Of a stretch of DNA of 64,000 nucleotides, positions 43,865 to 56,742 are shown one piece after another. A program made the position numbers and the translations under genes. The notes beneath the pieces are model-generated. The model had not been told where the DNA came from, did no database searches, and saw nothing but the letters and a program-made list of their open reading frames with translations. Position 1 is the first letter of the stretch, and every line of letters starts with the position of its first letter. This stretch comes from Sophora flavescens (Eukaryota; Streptophyta; Magnoliopsida; Fabales; Fabaceae): contig CM061068.1 of NCBI GenBank assembly GCA_030762895.1, forward strand, positions 157,314,811 through 157,378,810, written 5' to 3'.

Positions 43865-46504
43865 TGTAACACCACCTCAGCACTACATACTTAAGCTCGT
43901 TGCGGAACTTAGAATAAAACCTTTAGTTACTTTTGAAAAAAAAATTATGTATTTTTCTATACATCGGAAAAACGGGTATAATTTTTTTTCTTTTTACAAT
44001 ATAGTAATATGCTACCCCGAAAATCTATAGAGCAACATACAAAAAAAAACATAAAAAGAAATCATACAACATAGTTAATATCATACATACATCTAGAAGG
44101 AAATACAATACGAAAAGTTTCAGAAATTAAGTTACAGAATCGTAAATAGAAATAATATGATACAGACTTGGGTTAGATCAGACTACTAAAAATCCAGGAG
44201 TGAGAGGCTCTCAAAACCAAATACTGTCGTAAACAAAAAAGGGAACGGCCTCCACCAAGTCAACCAGCCCAAAGGTCCCACCAACCACCTCCCTAATGGA
44301 AGCCATTGGAGAGACCTCCGACCTCCTCCACCAACAGATCCCTCAGATGGATCCTCCTCCTCCGAGTCAACTACAATCAGCTCCTCAGGCTCCCCATCGA
44401 TCAAGGAATCTCCCTCCTCCTCCTCCTCAATAATCTCATCCTCGGGCAGTGGAGGCCCAATAGCATAGGGATAGGGAACATCTAGAGGAAGGGGTGGTAC
44501 TCGGGCTGCTCCGGAGGGGGAATACCGAAGTTCTCCCCAATACCTAGGGAACCCACTATATGTCCAATAGGAGGTATAGGGACCTCAACAGTCATCACCT
44601 GGTGGTTAGTAGAGATCGGCCCATCAATCGTGCCATCAGTAGCACAAACGTTCCGGTGTATGTGGCTCGTCGCCCCCTTGGGAGTACCTCCCAGGCTCTT
44701 GGTATATGTCGTCATCAAAGGTCAGGGCCACTGTCCCTGATGGCTGGAACGGACCTCAGGGAAGCATCTGTACTCATAAAATAATATACAACAGCAAACC
44801 AAAACAGGTATATTGCAAGGGTGAGATACATCATAAAAGAGTTTATCATAATAGTCACATACTCGACACAATCAAGACAAGATAACAAGTATTTACAGTA
44901 ACAACTCATATATTGCTTAAAAGAAATACATTCCTATATACAATATTAATCCACTCAAGGGATTTCCAAACCGTCAATCAATGTAATTTTTTTTTTTCAA
45001 AAATGCATGACACTTCATATATTCTTTTTTCTAAATCTTCGGAGATCCTAACTTCCCTTCGTCGAGCGATTGGCCGCTATACACCCATTACACAATTTTT
45101 CTTAGAGGTCGTCCTCTTAATTTAGGTCCGAGCTCCAATCGTTCAAGGGTATCATGTCAAACCTAAATAATGTTGTCTAGTCTCTGAATGAGTCCACCCG
45201 TGTTTGGAAATCAATTACCACGACACGGGGTAGTGAGGCTTCCGGCCTTTTGTGGCGTTCGAACCCGGATGTCCCTATAAACCTAGTGGTGCAAGCTGGC
45301 TAAACTTGTCAATACACAATGGATTGTAGCTCGAAAAACACGGCACGTCTGCCACCTCATGCATGTAAAACATTTGTTCTTTTCATTTTTATTTTTCGCA
45401 TCGTTCTTTCTTTGTCGAGGCTCAAGGCTCGGGACTACAGTTTTCTTGAAGACATCAATCCCACTCATACTTAACACAGGACATACAGTCCGAGTGCTCA
45501 ATCACGATACACTAGGTCGATGCACCGGTCCTAGGTTCGCAGTTCATGGGATACGAAGTCCGCCATGTACAACATGGATTAAATCCACGTGTCTTTCTCA
45601 TAGAACTCTAGACCCGACGTCTTGGCCTCTAGGTTCACTTTTTATGTTTCGTTTTCAATAAAATTTTCGTTCTGTGAAAACTAATACCAACAACAAAATT
45701 CTGAAACTCATTAGAGTTTATCAGAAATATTTTAGCCATTGTAAAACTTTTTGTAGAAAAATATTTTTCCGTTAAAATTCATTTCTAAAACATTAAATCG
45801 TGAAAATTCATTTTTATCAAACCTTTTAACTAAAAACAAAAGATTTACAAAATTTTCTGTCACAAAGGCAATTTTCTAAAAATTTTATCTAAATCAACTT
45901 TTTATATAAAAAAAATACTTTTTATTTCAAAAATTCTTTTTCTTTGATAACATTAAAATATTTCAAAGACTTTTTTTGTTTTATTTTCGAAATATATAGG
46001 AAAAATAAAGATAATGCTATTTTTCACTGTTTGTCCTCACAAACACTCATACTTTAAAGTTCATTCTAAAATCATCTGTGGATCTTTTCTAAAACTCTTA
46101 CTTAGGTTTTCATAAACTCTTCCTCTTGAGGAAAGCGAAAATCTCATTTCTTTTATGATGAAAGTTTTTCAATAGCTTAATTCATTATTATCAAGCTATG
46201 ACCAAGTGTCATGCTCTCAATCAAACCAGTCATACATAACATAATTTTATATAAATATATAGGCGATTATAAGCATTTATTTATTGTGATTAAGTAAAAC
46301 AATATATTATCATCAAACATTAAACATCATAAAATAAACATACTCACAAGAAAATAAGGACTTTAAGCATGTAACTATCAAACTCATGAGGTAAGCTCCC
46401 CTTACCTTAAGTAGCACAAATAGTCTTTCTTTTCTTCAAACTCAAGCACAAAAATTTAAACCTTCAACAATCAATAAATCACAAGTTAAACAAATAAAAA
46501 AAAG

Positions 46505-46517
46505 TTATGGTTACCCT
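46505..46517. repeat. 13-bp direct repeat flanking the Tat-type insertion (left copy)
   Basis: TTATGGTTACCCT is present here and at 58571-58583 on the other side of the insertion. The undisturbed LTR copy (30910-30923) has it once. Confidence 0.85.
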
Positions 46518-48462
46518 CAGCCACTCCTGATGCAGTACCCATTCCTAAGCGTCGCAGGCGTACCACTAGAATGCCAAGGGTCCTATACCCAGATATCACT
46601 ATTCCTGGGTATTTCTGGGTGAGGCCAGACATGGGGGATTTTCATTCCAATTTTTGAATTTGAATTCCTTTCCTCCCTAAAAAACAAAGTTTACGCCTTT
46701 GGGGGCATTGTAGAATGTCCGCCGTGTTACGGGGAAGAACACGTTTTTCTTCATCCTGCTCCAGGGGAGTCTTCCTTCACATATGTATATAAGACTTTAT
46801 TTGAACATATTGGAGTTACTCTCCCTTTCACCCAGTTCGAGTGTGATGTATTGAAAATCATGAATGTTGCCCCAACCCAGCTCCAACCAAACAGTTGGGC
46901 TTTTTAAAGCGTTCCAAATTTTTGTGACCGGATAGGAGTGGTGGCCCTTTGCTCCTATCTTCCTTCATTTTTATAAGGTTAGGTTTGGTGGCCAGGGTCG
47001 GTTGGATTTCCCTTAGTGGGGCTAAGTCGGGGCGTTATTGGGCTCTATAAGAGTTCATATAAATTCTTCAAGTCGGACTTTGAAACCCTGCTGCAGGGAA
47101 CGAGTCTTTATTCTATGACTCGGATGGATTCTCCGATTTCCCCACTCGGCAACCCCACCCCACTAAGTTCCACGGCTATGACGCGGTACCGCATGACAAC
47201 CCAAGAGAGAACCGACGTCGAGCTCTTAAAACTCCATCCTCGGCCATTGCCCCTGTGGTAGACTTTTATTGCTCCCCAAGTCATCAACTCGGCAAGCCAA
47301 TTTTGATTGTCGGTAGTTTTTATCGGGTGTTTTACTTGTCCAGTAGCGTGCTTATGTCTAACCGATTTTTCTCTTTTTGCGGTGATAATGGGAAAATTCA
47401 ACTCCAAGGCCTTGATGAAGAAGTCTATTTGTTGGCGGATCACACTGTCGCTTCAAATGTTAAGGGAAGAAGAAGAAGTTTCTTTGAAGCTTCGAGCTTG
47501 AATATTCGTCCTCCGAAGAGGACCCGGGCAGATCTGGAGCCAGAGGTGCCGATTGGAAGCTCTCCTCCCTTGCTGATGATTGGAGAGACTCCTCCTTCTG
47601 CTAGCCGACCGAGTAACGCTCCCATGGTGACCGATCTCTCCTTGGACACCAAATGGTATAATGGTAACTGTAATCCAGGGATCAGCTCGCTCTAGGGAAA
47701 TGATTTCGACCCTGCAGGACTGATTGATGGCCAAGTGCGGAAACCGTCCGATGCCCGGCTGTTGTTGGAGCAGGGCCCTGAAGAAAGTATGGAGGCGGCC
47801 ACTGCCTATGCTCTCCGCATTGCCTCAATCACCCGCTTCTGGAGCAAGCATCTATTTGATAACGTGAAGAAGATGGAGGGGATGAGGGCGGATGCGGCCC
47901 GAGCCTTGAGGGTGAGAGACGAGCTTTCTCAGGCCCTGCCCAAGTGTGAGGAGCAAGGCTGGTTCATCGGTCAGCTGAAGTCCCAAAAGATAGAGCTAGA
48001 AAGGGGAATACCACCATTATGGCCGAGCTAGAGATGGAAAGGGCCAACCGGCTTAACCTTCAGAACGTTGTGGAAGGGCTTCAGGCCGAGAAGGAAGCCG
48101 GTCTTGAGCTGCAGAAGTTGTTGGAGACCGAGAAGGAGGAGAATCTGAGGCTCCGTGCCGATCTCGCTGAAGCTGAAGCCTCTATCATGAGGGAGCATGT
48201 TAACGGTTTCTCCCGAGCCGTAAAGCAACTTCGGCATTTCAACCCGACTGCTGATTTCTCCTATGCCGATGTGGACAAGGATTTCAACCGATATGGACTC
48301 CTAGTTCCATTGGCCGAGCTGGAGGATGAGGATGAGGAGGTCGCAACTCACGGAGAAGAGGGCGAGGATCAAGTGGATGAGGAGGGACCCGAAGGTGAAG
48401 TGGGTCAACCTAGTCAATCTGCTATCATCCCCCCCAATGCCGAGGAGGACCTTGATCCCTGA
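46518..48462 (+). pseudogene. Antisense ORF of the Tat-type element (putative gypsy-type transposon domain), broken
   Basis: The first recognisable part (46525-47100) carries a domain like the plant 'putative gypsy type transposon' family (segments FGGIVECPP, LPFTQFECDVLK and NVAPTQLQPNSWAF). Several frame changes and stops follow (near 46655, 46905 and 47010). The C-terminal half (47735-48462) is a long coiled coil (EMERANRLNLQNVVEGLQ), a conserved FSRAVKQLRHFNP segment, and a strongly acidic tail ending at TGA 48460-48462. A stop near 47695 and a frame change near 48020 split it. Function in the element is unknown. The start is missing with the 3' LTR. Confidence 0.78.
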
Positions 48463-48609
48463 AATTGTATAAGTAGTTTAGGAAACACATTGTTTTTTTG
48501 TGCAGTCCTCTTTTTGAACCCTCATGTATTCGGGGCCTTGCCCCTTTATTTTAATGAAATTTCTTATTTACTTGTGAATCTATTTGCACTTGGAAAATTT
48601 TCTGATGTT

Positions 48610-49045
48610 TTTATTGGCTCGGCACATTGACCCTGATTGGTCAATTTTAACTTGGCCGGCCTCTTTATGTTTTATACACCTTTATAGGCTCGACACTTCG
48701 ACCCTGATCGATCGATTTCGGCTCGGTCAGCCTCTTTAGGATTTATGCACTTTTATAGCCTAGGGACGACCTCTTTAGGATTTATGCACCTTTATAGGCT
48801 CGGGACGACCTCTTTAGGATTTAAGCACCTTTATAGGCTCGGGACAGCCTCTTTAGGATTTAAGCACCTTTATAGGCTCGGCACTTCGACCCTGATCGGG
48901 TGATTTTGGATCGGTCGGCCTCTTTAGGATTTAAGCACCTTTATAGGCTCGGGACAGCCTCTTTAGGATTTAAGCACCTTTATAGGCTCGGCACTTCGAC
49001 CCTGATCTGTCGATTTTGGTTCGGTCAGCCTCTTTAGGATTTAGC
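48610..49045. repeat. Minisatellite between pol and the antisense ORF
   Basis: The core CCTCTTTAGGATTTAAGCAC recurs at about 48658, 48731, 48770, 48809, 48848, 48919, 48958 and 49029. Spacings are 73, 39, 39, 39, 71, 39 and 71: a 39-bp unit and a longer unit that adds a 32-bp block (GGCACTTCGACCCTGATC...). Such tandem arrays are usual at this place in Tat-lineage elements. Confidence 0.9.
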
Positions 49046-49081
49046 AGTTTTAACGCCTTTTTTTTTTTTTTGCATAATACC

Positions 49082-52000
49082 TCAACTGAAGATTTTTTTT
49101 TTTTTTCTAGTGTGCCTCGTTAAAACCTTCTCGGCCAAAACCTCATGGGAAAAAGACCGAGATAGGAAAAATAGTGCATCACCTCTAACCCTAGCTAAAA
49201 TAAAACTTAAGGTGGGAAGTGTTCCATGTTCTTGGAACCGACTTTCCTGACAATTCTTCCAGCCTGTAGGCACCATTTCCTAGATTTTCTGCTACCACTG
49301 AATGGGCCGACTAGTTTGCCGCGAGCTTACCCCTCTCTTGGAATCTTTTCTTGCGTCGCTTTGCGGTCTCAAGCACTAAGTCACCGCACAAATTCCCTTG
49401 GGTGCGACCTCGAGTTGTACTTCCGAGTTGCTTTTTGCTTGCCGGCTCGTCCCCGATTTTTGCCATATCTCGGACTTCCTCGACCATGTCAAGCTCAACT
49501 CGGAGTTCTTCTTCATTTTTCTTTGATTGTGATCTTGCCTTGAAAAGAGAGCTCACCGAGCTCAACTGGAATCATCGTATCGGTTCCATAGGTTAGTTTG
49601 AGCGGTGTTTCTCCCGTCGAGGACTTGTGGTGAGAAATGGTAAGCCCACAGAATGCTTGGTAATTGCTCAACCCAAGCCCCTTTTGATTGTCCCAATCTT
49701 CTTTTGAGCTTGTTTAGAATAACTTTATTGGGTCGCCTCGCTTGGCCATTTGTTTGTGGATGCTCAACCGAGGTCACTTTGTGTTTAATTCGAGGTTGGA
49801 GTAAAACTCTCCGAGCTCCTTATTGGTGAATTGCTTTTCCGTTGTGCGTAACAAGCTGCATAAGGAAGGCCATGCCACGCATATGATGTTTTTCCATACA
49901 AAATTCTGGACCTTTTTGGCGGTTATCACGACCCAATGGCTCGCTTCAATCCACTTGGTGAAGTAGTCTACTCCTACCAGGAGGAACTTGACTTGACCCT
50001 TGGCCACCGGGAAAGGACCAGGCTATGTCCATCCCCCCACATAGTAAAGGGTCATGGTGAGAACATGGAGTGGAGCTCTTCTCCTGGAGCCACGAGCTAT
50101 GTTGGCGAATTTCGACAGGGGTCACACCTATTAGTACGAGTAGAACAATCGAGTCTCATGGTTGGCCAAGTAAAACCCTGCTCGTAGGATCCGAGCTGCC
50201 AGGAGATCGGCCACTGAATGCATTCCGCAGATTCCTCGGTGCATCTCATCCATTACATACTCTGATTGCTCCTTTGTGAGGCACTTGATGAACGGCCCTG
50301 GAGAATCCTCTCTTGTACGACTCACTCACCGTCTAAGATGATATAGTGACAAGATTTGAGACGGACTCGCCTCGCCTCCTTTTGGTCATCGGGTAGTTTA
50401 TCCGAGGGTTAGATACTCCCAAATTGGAGTCATCCGGCCCGGTCATAGTGCTCGGTCCATCGTCACCCGACACTCTTTATGCTCGGCTCGAGGAGGTTTT
50501 CTTGAATGAAAGTTCTTAGTTGGCCAGCCCCTCTTGGTGCTAGCCAATTTGGACATGACAGATCCGCTCCGGAATTCTCTTCTCGAGGTATGTGCTCAAT
50601 GGAGAAATGCTCAAATACAGAAATGAGGCTATTAACCTTGCAGAGATATCTGGTAAGTTGGGGGTCTTTTGTCTAATAATTGCCCGAGACTTGTCCTGTT
50701 CATTTTGTGAGTCACTTACGCATTTTAGCTCCGGACCCCAATTTCTTTAGCTAACAATAGCCCGATGAATAAGGGCTTCATATTCTGCTTGGTTGTTCGA
50801 AGCAGTGAACCCAAACTTCAAAGATTGCTCGAGGATTAGATCATCAGGTCTCTCAAGAATTATTCCAGCCCCGCTTCCTTTCAAGTTTGATGATCCATCA
50901 ACATACAGGAGCCAGATGAAGGATTCGACCTCGGTTTGGAAGAGAGCTCGGCAATAAAATCGGAGAGGCATTGGGCTTTCATTGGCCCCCTCTGTTCATA
51001 CCGTAGGACCGAACTCCCGACAATTCCAGCGACCAAGCTATCATCCATCCCGGCTAGATCGGGTTTCTGAGTACTTGCTTTATCGGATGATCGATCTTGT
51101 CGATGACCTGGTGAGATTGGTAATGGGGCCGTAACCTCCCAGCCGCCATAACTAAGGCAAGAGCCGAGTTTTCAATTACTTGGTATCGAGTTTCGCGTCT
51201 TTCAGGATCCTACTAATATAGTACACGGCAATCTGTTGCTCCTCCTCTTCCTGGATGATCACTTGCACCGATTGCATAATCATTGACGGAGAGGTGCAGT
51301 GCAGAGATCTTTGCGTTGAGGCTGAGTGAGGATTGGGGGAGATGCTAAGAAGAGTTTTAGATCTTGAAGGCCTTCTCACATTCTTGATCCAAATGAAATC
51401 CTTCGGCTTTTTCAAGAGTGGAAGAAAGGCCTTGCCCCTCTCTGCAGACTTTGGGAGAAAGCGGGATAGGGAGGCTAATCGGTACGGCTAGCCTATGAAT
51501 TTCTTTCACATTCCGAGGACTTCGCATTTCCATGTCGGCTTTGCATTTATCCGGATTAGCTTCGATTCCTCGGTGTGTTAGCATATACCCCAAGAATTTT
51601 CCTCCTTGTACACCAAAAGAGCACTTCTTTGGATTTAGCCTCATGTTGTACTTTTCGAAAGTGGGTAGAAGATTTCTTGAGGTCGGTAGGGTCTTTGGCT
51701 CGGATCTTCGATTTTACTACCATGTCATCAACATATACATCTAAGTTTTTTCCGATTTGACCGGCGAAAACCTTGTCCATAAGCCTTTGATATGTTGCCC
51801 TGGCATTTTTAGGTCGAAGGGCATTACTCGATAGCGATGGTTTGCCCCATCGATCATAAATGTTGTTTTTTCCTCGTCGGGTGGATACATCCCGATCCGG
51901 TTATAACCTGAATATGCGTCCAAAAAGGACAAAACCTTGTAACCTCGAGGCCCCATCCACCGATCTGTCGATGTTGGGCAAGGGATAGGAATCCTTTGGG

Positions 52001-53121
52001 CATGCCTTGTTGAGGTCGGTATAGTCAGTGCACATCCGCCATTTACCATTGGCCTTTCTGACTAATACCACGTTGGCTAGTCAAGTGGTGTATTTCACCT
52101 CTCGGATGAAATTTGCTTTGAGCATTTAGAAGTCTCCTCGGCCATTGCTCGGCGGCTTTCCTCGCCAAGTTTCCTTTTTCTCGAGTTCTGAGGTTTAGCT
52201 TCGGGACATATAGGCGACTTATGGCACACAAAGTTGGGGTCTATGCCCGGCATATCCGATGTCTTCCGGCAAACAGTCGACATTATTTCTTAGGGACCGT
52301 GTGAAGCCTCTCTCTCGAGTGAGGGGTCCATGTTGACGCCGACGTGAGTGCACTTTGTTCGGGATGGGCTCCCAATGGAACCTTTCTAAAGACTCTGTTG
52401 GTTCGGCCCTGGACTCGTACATCTCCGTCCTTGGGTCCGGCTCAAACACGTTGACCGAACCGGGGAAGCTACTCGAGCCGACCGAGCTTACCACCTTGCT
52501 TTACCATCCTCGGTATTCTTTGGGCCGCCCCGGTGACGGGTAACCTTCAGTCTGTCCACGTAGCCTTCGCTTGGCTAGCTTTTGGTCGACCGGATTGCAA
52601 TTATCTCCCCAAAGTCGGTGGGAATTTCATTGTCGGTGTGGGGTAGAGATAATTGCCCCGAGCTCATTCAACTTCGGTCTTCGATAAGGATATTGTATGA
52701 CGTCTTTGGCATCTACAATAACGTACCTAAGCGATACGGACTTGGAGAGTCCGCCTTCTCTGAACGTTGTTAAGAGGTCTATATAACCTCGGGTCTTGAC
52801 TTGTTCCCCGACAAACCCTACTAGCTTGTCCTCCTGCTCTTTTATCAGCTTTTCTGGGATTCCGAGCTTCTTGAAGGTTGCCAGGTAGAGAATATCGGCC
52901 GAGCTCCCCTAGTCAGTAAGTGTTAGTCTAACCGAGAAGTTGGCCAGCTCAACCGTTATCACCATTGGGTCATCTTGATTTGGATCTACCCCTTGGAAAT
53001 CATCATCTGTGAATGTTATGGGGGGTCTTGCTCTTGGAGGCCTTCCAGACACCGTGTTAACAGATCGGAGGGCTTTCACATGACGCCTTCGAGCCGAGCT
53101 CGTTGTTCCTCCGCCCCGCAA
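49082..53121 (-). pseudogene. Tat-type pol: protease, reverse transcriptase, RNase H, integrase, broken
   Basis: On the minus strand the protease active site reads TD-stop-GSSAD near 52910, with TAG exactly between the catalytic Asp and Gly. The reverse transcriptase spans about 52230-51360 (FLDAYSGYN near 51930, YVDDM near 51735). RNase H follows (VDGSSNLKGSGAG near 50905, NNQAEYEAL near 50790). The integrase has a zinc finger (MHRGICGMH near 50235), a core (DYFTKWIEA near 49970, then EHPQTNGQA near 49765) and a short C-terminal part to about 49082. Stops and frameshifts occur every 200-300 bases, far more than in the SIRE element. Confidence 0.9.
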
Positions 53122-53395
53122 CCCCCCGAGATTGTATTGATGACCCCCCTGATTCCTCCCTCTGATTCTTCGATAGGGGTCCTTTGGTTATTCAGCCGAT
53201 CTTCGCCCTGATGGTTTATTCGCAAGTTTGCATCTCGGTCTCGGTTATCATGACCGTGTCTCCGTTGTCTTCGACCGGATCGTCTGCCTCCGTTGTCATC
53301 TCGACGGATGAAAGGATCAAGACGACCTGCTTGTACTAACTCCTCAATCTTTCTCCTGAGTGTTACGCACTCTTCGATGGAGTGTCCATAGTTTT

Positions 53396-56300
53396 TGTAA
53401 CACCCCCTCCAGAGCATTACTTTGTAAACACGTGCGGAAATAAAATTAAAAAAAAACAATTTCTTTGGTTGCTTTGGAAAATAATTTATATAAGTACGTA
53501 AGCGTCGAAATTGGGTATAAAAATTTAATTTGTTACGACTCCAAATCTAAGCCTTAATCGACACACAAACTTACTATCATAGCTTGGCAAGCCTATTTAA
53601 TTTAAAGAACATACTTAAATAAAAGATAGTATTTTTACGAAAATTTCGACAGAGTCTCCTCTGTAATTCGAACATCCCAGATAAAATAACACCTGTTAAA
53701 ATAATTACATTTTCACTCCAAAATTCCAGTTACACCAAATTCAACCAGACATCAATACATAAAAATAATAGCTATAGCCATGAGCTTTACAAGACCTACA
53801 AGACCAAAAGAAATAGCTTAGATTTTCATTCAAAATATATGCTCTCCGAGCTATAGACATTCCATTTTAAAATAAAAGCTCTCTAAGCCAAACTCATACA
53901 TACTATCAAAAATAATCTAAGTCTCAACCCTAAGCTGGTCGTTCTAAAAGCTATTCCGCAAGTAATACCTCATCAAGCAACTAGATCTAAGTCTTTGAGT
54001 GACTTAGAAAGACTTCTCCGCAACATCTGTGTTGAAGTACTCAAGGTACAATAGCGAACTAGAAGAATCCTGAAATGTTTGTAAGGGTGAGATACCGACA
54101 AATGGATATATCACACAACAACCATACACATGATACATACATCACATAATCATATAAGCATTTTAAATCATGCATATACATAACATAACAGTGTTATATC
54201 AAGGGTCTCATACTCGAACAATCAGTTTTATAAAAAAGGATACATGACACTTCAATATTCAACTATAACACAATCTCCGGAGATCTTAACTTCCCTTCCT
54301 CGAGTATGATAGGCCGCGATATTTCCTATAACACAATTGTTTCGCGTTGGGTGGCCTCTCCATGGGTCCTTTCCCCAATTGTTCTAGGATTTCGCGTATC
54401 ACCTATATAATATTTGATAGTCCCCTATTGAGTACATTCGTGCAGGGTAGCCGATTTCCACGACAAGAGGTTGCAAAGCCCCAAGCATTACGTGGAGTTC
54501 GAGCCCGAATGTCCCTAAAGACCCAAAAGCCCAAGAATATGCCTTTGGTCCGTAACTATCAAATTTATCGATCCACCCTATGTGAAAATCGAACTTTCGA
54601 TAACCACAAAGACGTCCGCCATATCATCTTTTCGAGATAATGCTTAAACCTTCAATATCAATTGAGTTTTAAACTCTCACTAAAGATTTTTCAAAATCTT
54701 TTATCAACAGACGCTAGTCCGACGTCTCCGAACTCTAGGTCCTTAACGGGGAGGAAGGCTAGTCCGCTTCACCGTAATCGAGAATCTAGTCGAAAACCTC
54801 AAAGAGTAAATCTAGTCCTTTTCTGTTTCCTTTCCACTTTCCAAAGAAAACCAAAAATCACTTTTTCGTGTTCAAAATCTTTTATCAACGAGACACTAGT
54901 CCGACATCTCGGAACTCTAGGTCCTTAACGGGAGGAAGGCTAGTCCGGCTTCACCGTAATCATAATCTAATCGGAAACCTCAGCCACGTAAATCTAGTCC
55001 TTTTTCGTTTCCTTTCCACTTTCCAAAGAAAGCTAAAAAATCACTTTTGTTTCATATGTTTTTGATAAAATAGTTTTCCAAAACATAAGCTATGACGTAT
55101 GTCATGCCTCAAACCGATCTCAATAGTTTAATCATATAGATAATTCACACACCCATGCATATAGTTATTGAATATCCCTAGGTAAACTCCCCTTACCTTT
55201 GAAGACAAGTAAAGCATCCTCGTCCTAATGCCCACGTTAGCTCATATATACTCCATCAAACAAGCATAGCCGTGTCCAAACGTCTCAGAGAGTATATCCA
55301 ACAACGCGCAACAACCAGAAATCAAGAAATCAATTATACATAATCAAACACACATTCTAACTTTATCTAAACACTTTATCTAATTATCAAACAAGGTTAT
55401 TTTTAAAGAAAATCATGTTTGAAGCTCACGCTTCCCAATACCCTTTAAGTAAACTTTGGTTTGATCAAAAGATCATGAAAAGGAACTTTGGAAATCATCC
55501 ATTAAGAGTCCTAATCGCACTAAATCATAATTAATTTCACAAAAACATACCCAAATTCAAATAAAATCAAATTGGGGTTTTAGGGCTCCGTATTAAAATT
55601 TAGGGAAGACTCAGAATAATGAAATTGGTTTAGGGAAACAAAAATTCACAGTCCTAATTTCATAAAACAAGCTTAAATCTTAATATTAAAATCTGAAATC
55701 AGAGGGTTAGGGTTAGGGTTTTAAAATCAATTTGGGGTTTTTAATCTGAGACACATAAGGTAGATTTTTAACTCACCAAGCTAAGAAAGAGGAGGAATGG
55801 TGGTTGATCGGAGGTCCGGCGACGGCAGCAACGGCGGTCACGCGGCAGAAGATGGTGGCAGTTCGTTTCTGTAACCATTAAGAGCCAGAGAGAGAATAAG
55901 TTCAAGGGAAAAAGAAATAGAGATTGAAGAAGGTGGAAACCACCCTTAACAGTGGCCGGAGTTCTCACCACGACGGTGACGACGACACAGCGGCGAGACC
56001 AGATGAGCGAACGACCGGAACGCGTGTTCGCGTGGCTGTCCTCTCCTCGGTGAGCAGCGGCCGAACGACGTCCCTGTGGTGGCGACGTGTGGCTGGTCGG
56101 GCGGCACTCGGCGGTGGCTGGTTGTGGAGAGGAGAAGAAAAATGGAGGGAGGAGGAAGAAGAAAAAGAAAGAAGAAATAAGAAGAAAGAAGCAGAGAAAG
56201 AAAAGAGAAAGTGAGGGGCGTCGAGAAAAGAGAGAGAGAATAGTGTAAAAGTTGAGTTTTTAATCTAATTACTTAGTGATAGGTACAAAATAAGTGATAA

Positions 56301-56742
56301 ATATTAGGCCTAAAATAAACATGTTTTTACTTTTTGGAATCTAAAAATAAAGATTGATAAGGATATGTTTTCAAAATTCAAATTAGAGCAAAGATTAATA
56401 ATTGAACTAATCAACTAAGAAAATACTCAGTCCAAAATTTAATCTCCGATTAAAGTCAAACCAGGTTTATTTTCAACTCTAAAATTAAATAGAATGAGAA
56501 TATGAAAATACTTTTCTCTTAATCATATTATTTAAAATATTTTTCTGTACTGGTTTAATAGTGACAATAACGTCATTATTGTCTAGTAAGCGTGCATTCA
56601 CCGAACTAAGTCAGTGCTAACGCACCCAATAAAATAATCTGAAGAGAGTAATTTAATTACTCAGACTAAACCACATAACATAATAAACTTAAACATCCAA
56701 ATAAAATAATTAATCATAGGTGTAAAAAACTAGGGTGTTACA
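53396..56742 (-). mobile_element. Solo LTR of a Tekay/Del-type chromovirus (3347 bp)
   Basis: It has perfect terminal inverted repeats TGTAACACCC/GGGTGTTACA and a perfect 5-bp target duplication GTTTT (53391-53395 and 56743-56747). The gag reading of the host element resumes across it (WHQN then YGHS). Orientation is minus by similarity of 54240-54560 with 45000-45300 in the chromovirus LTR. A solo LTR arises by recombination between the two LTRs of a full element. Confidence 0.95.
54690..55050. repeat. Tandem duplication of a 181-bp unit in the solo LTR
   Basis: The unit starting TTCAAAATCTTTTATCAAC occurs at 54690 and 54871, with about ten percent difference by eye. I do not find it duplicated in the other chromovirus LTRs of the window. 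Confidence 0.85.

Noticed and set aside
46505..46517. Reading the 13-bp repeat as a normal integrase target duplication
   Set aside because: Gypsy integrases make about 5 bp, and the left end is not an LTR edge.
47440..47734. Minus frames opposite the antisense ORF of the Tat element
   Set aside because: Shadows of the + strand coding sequence.
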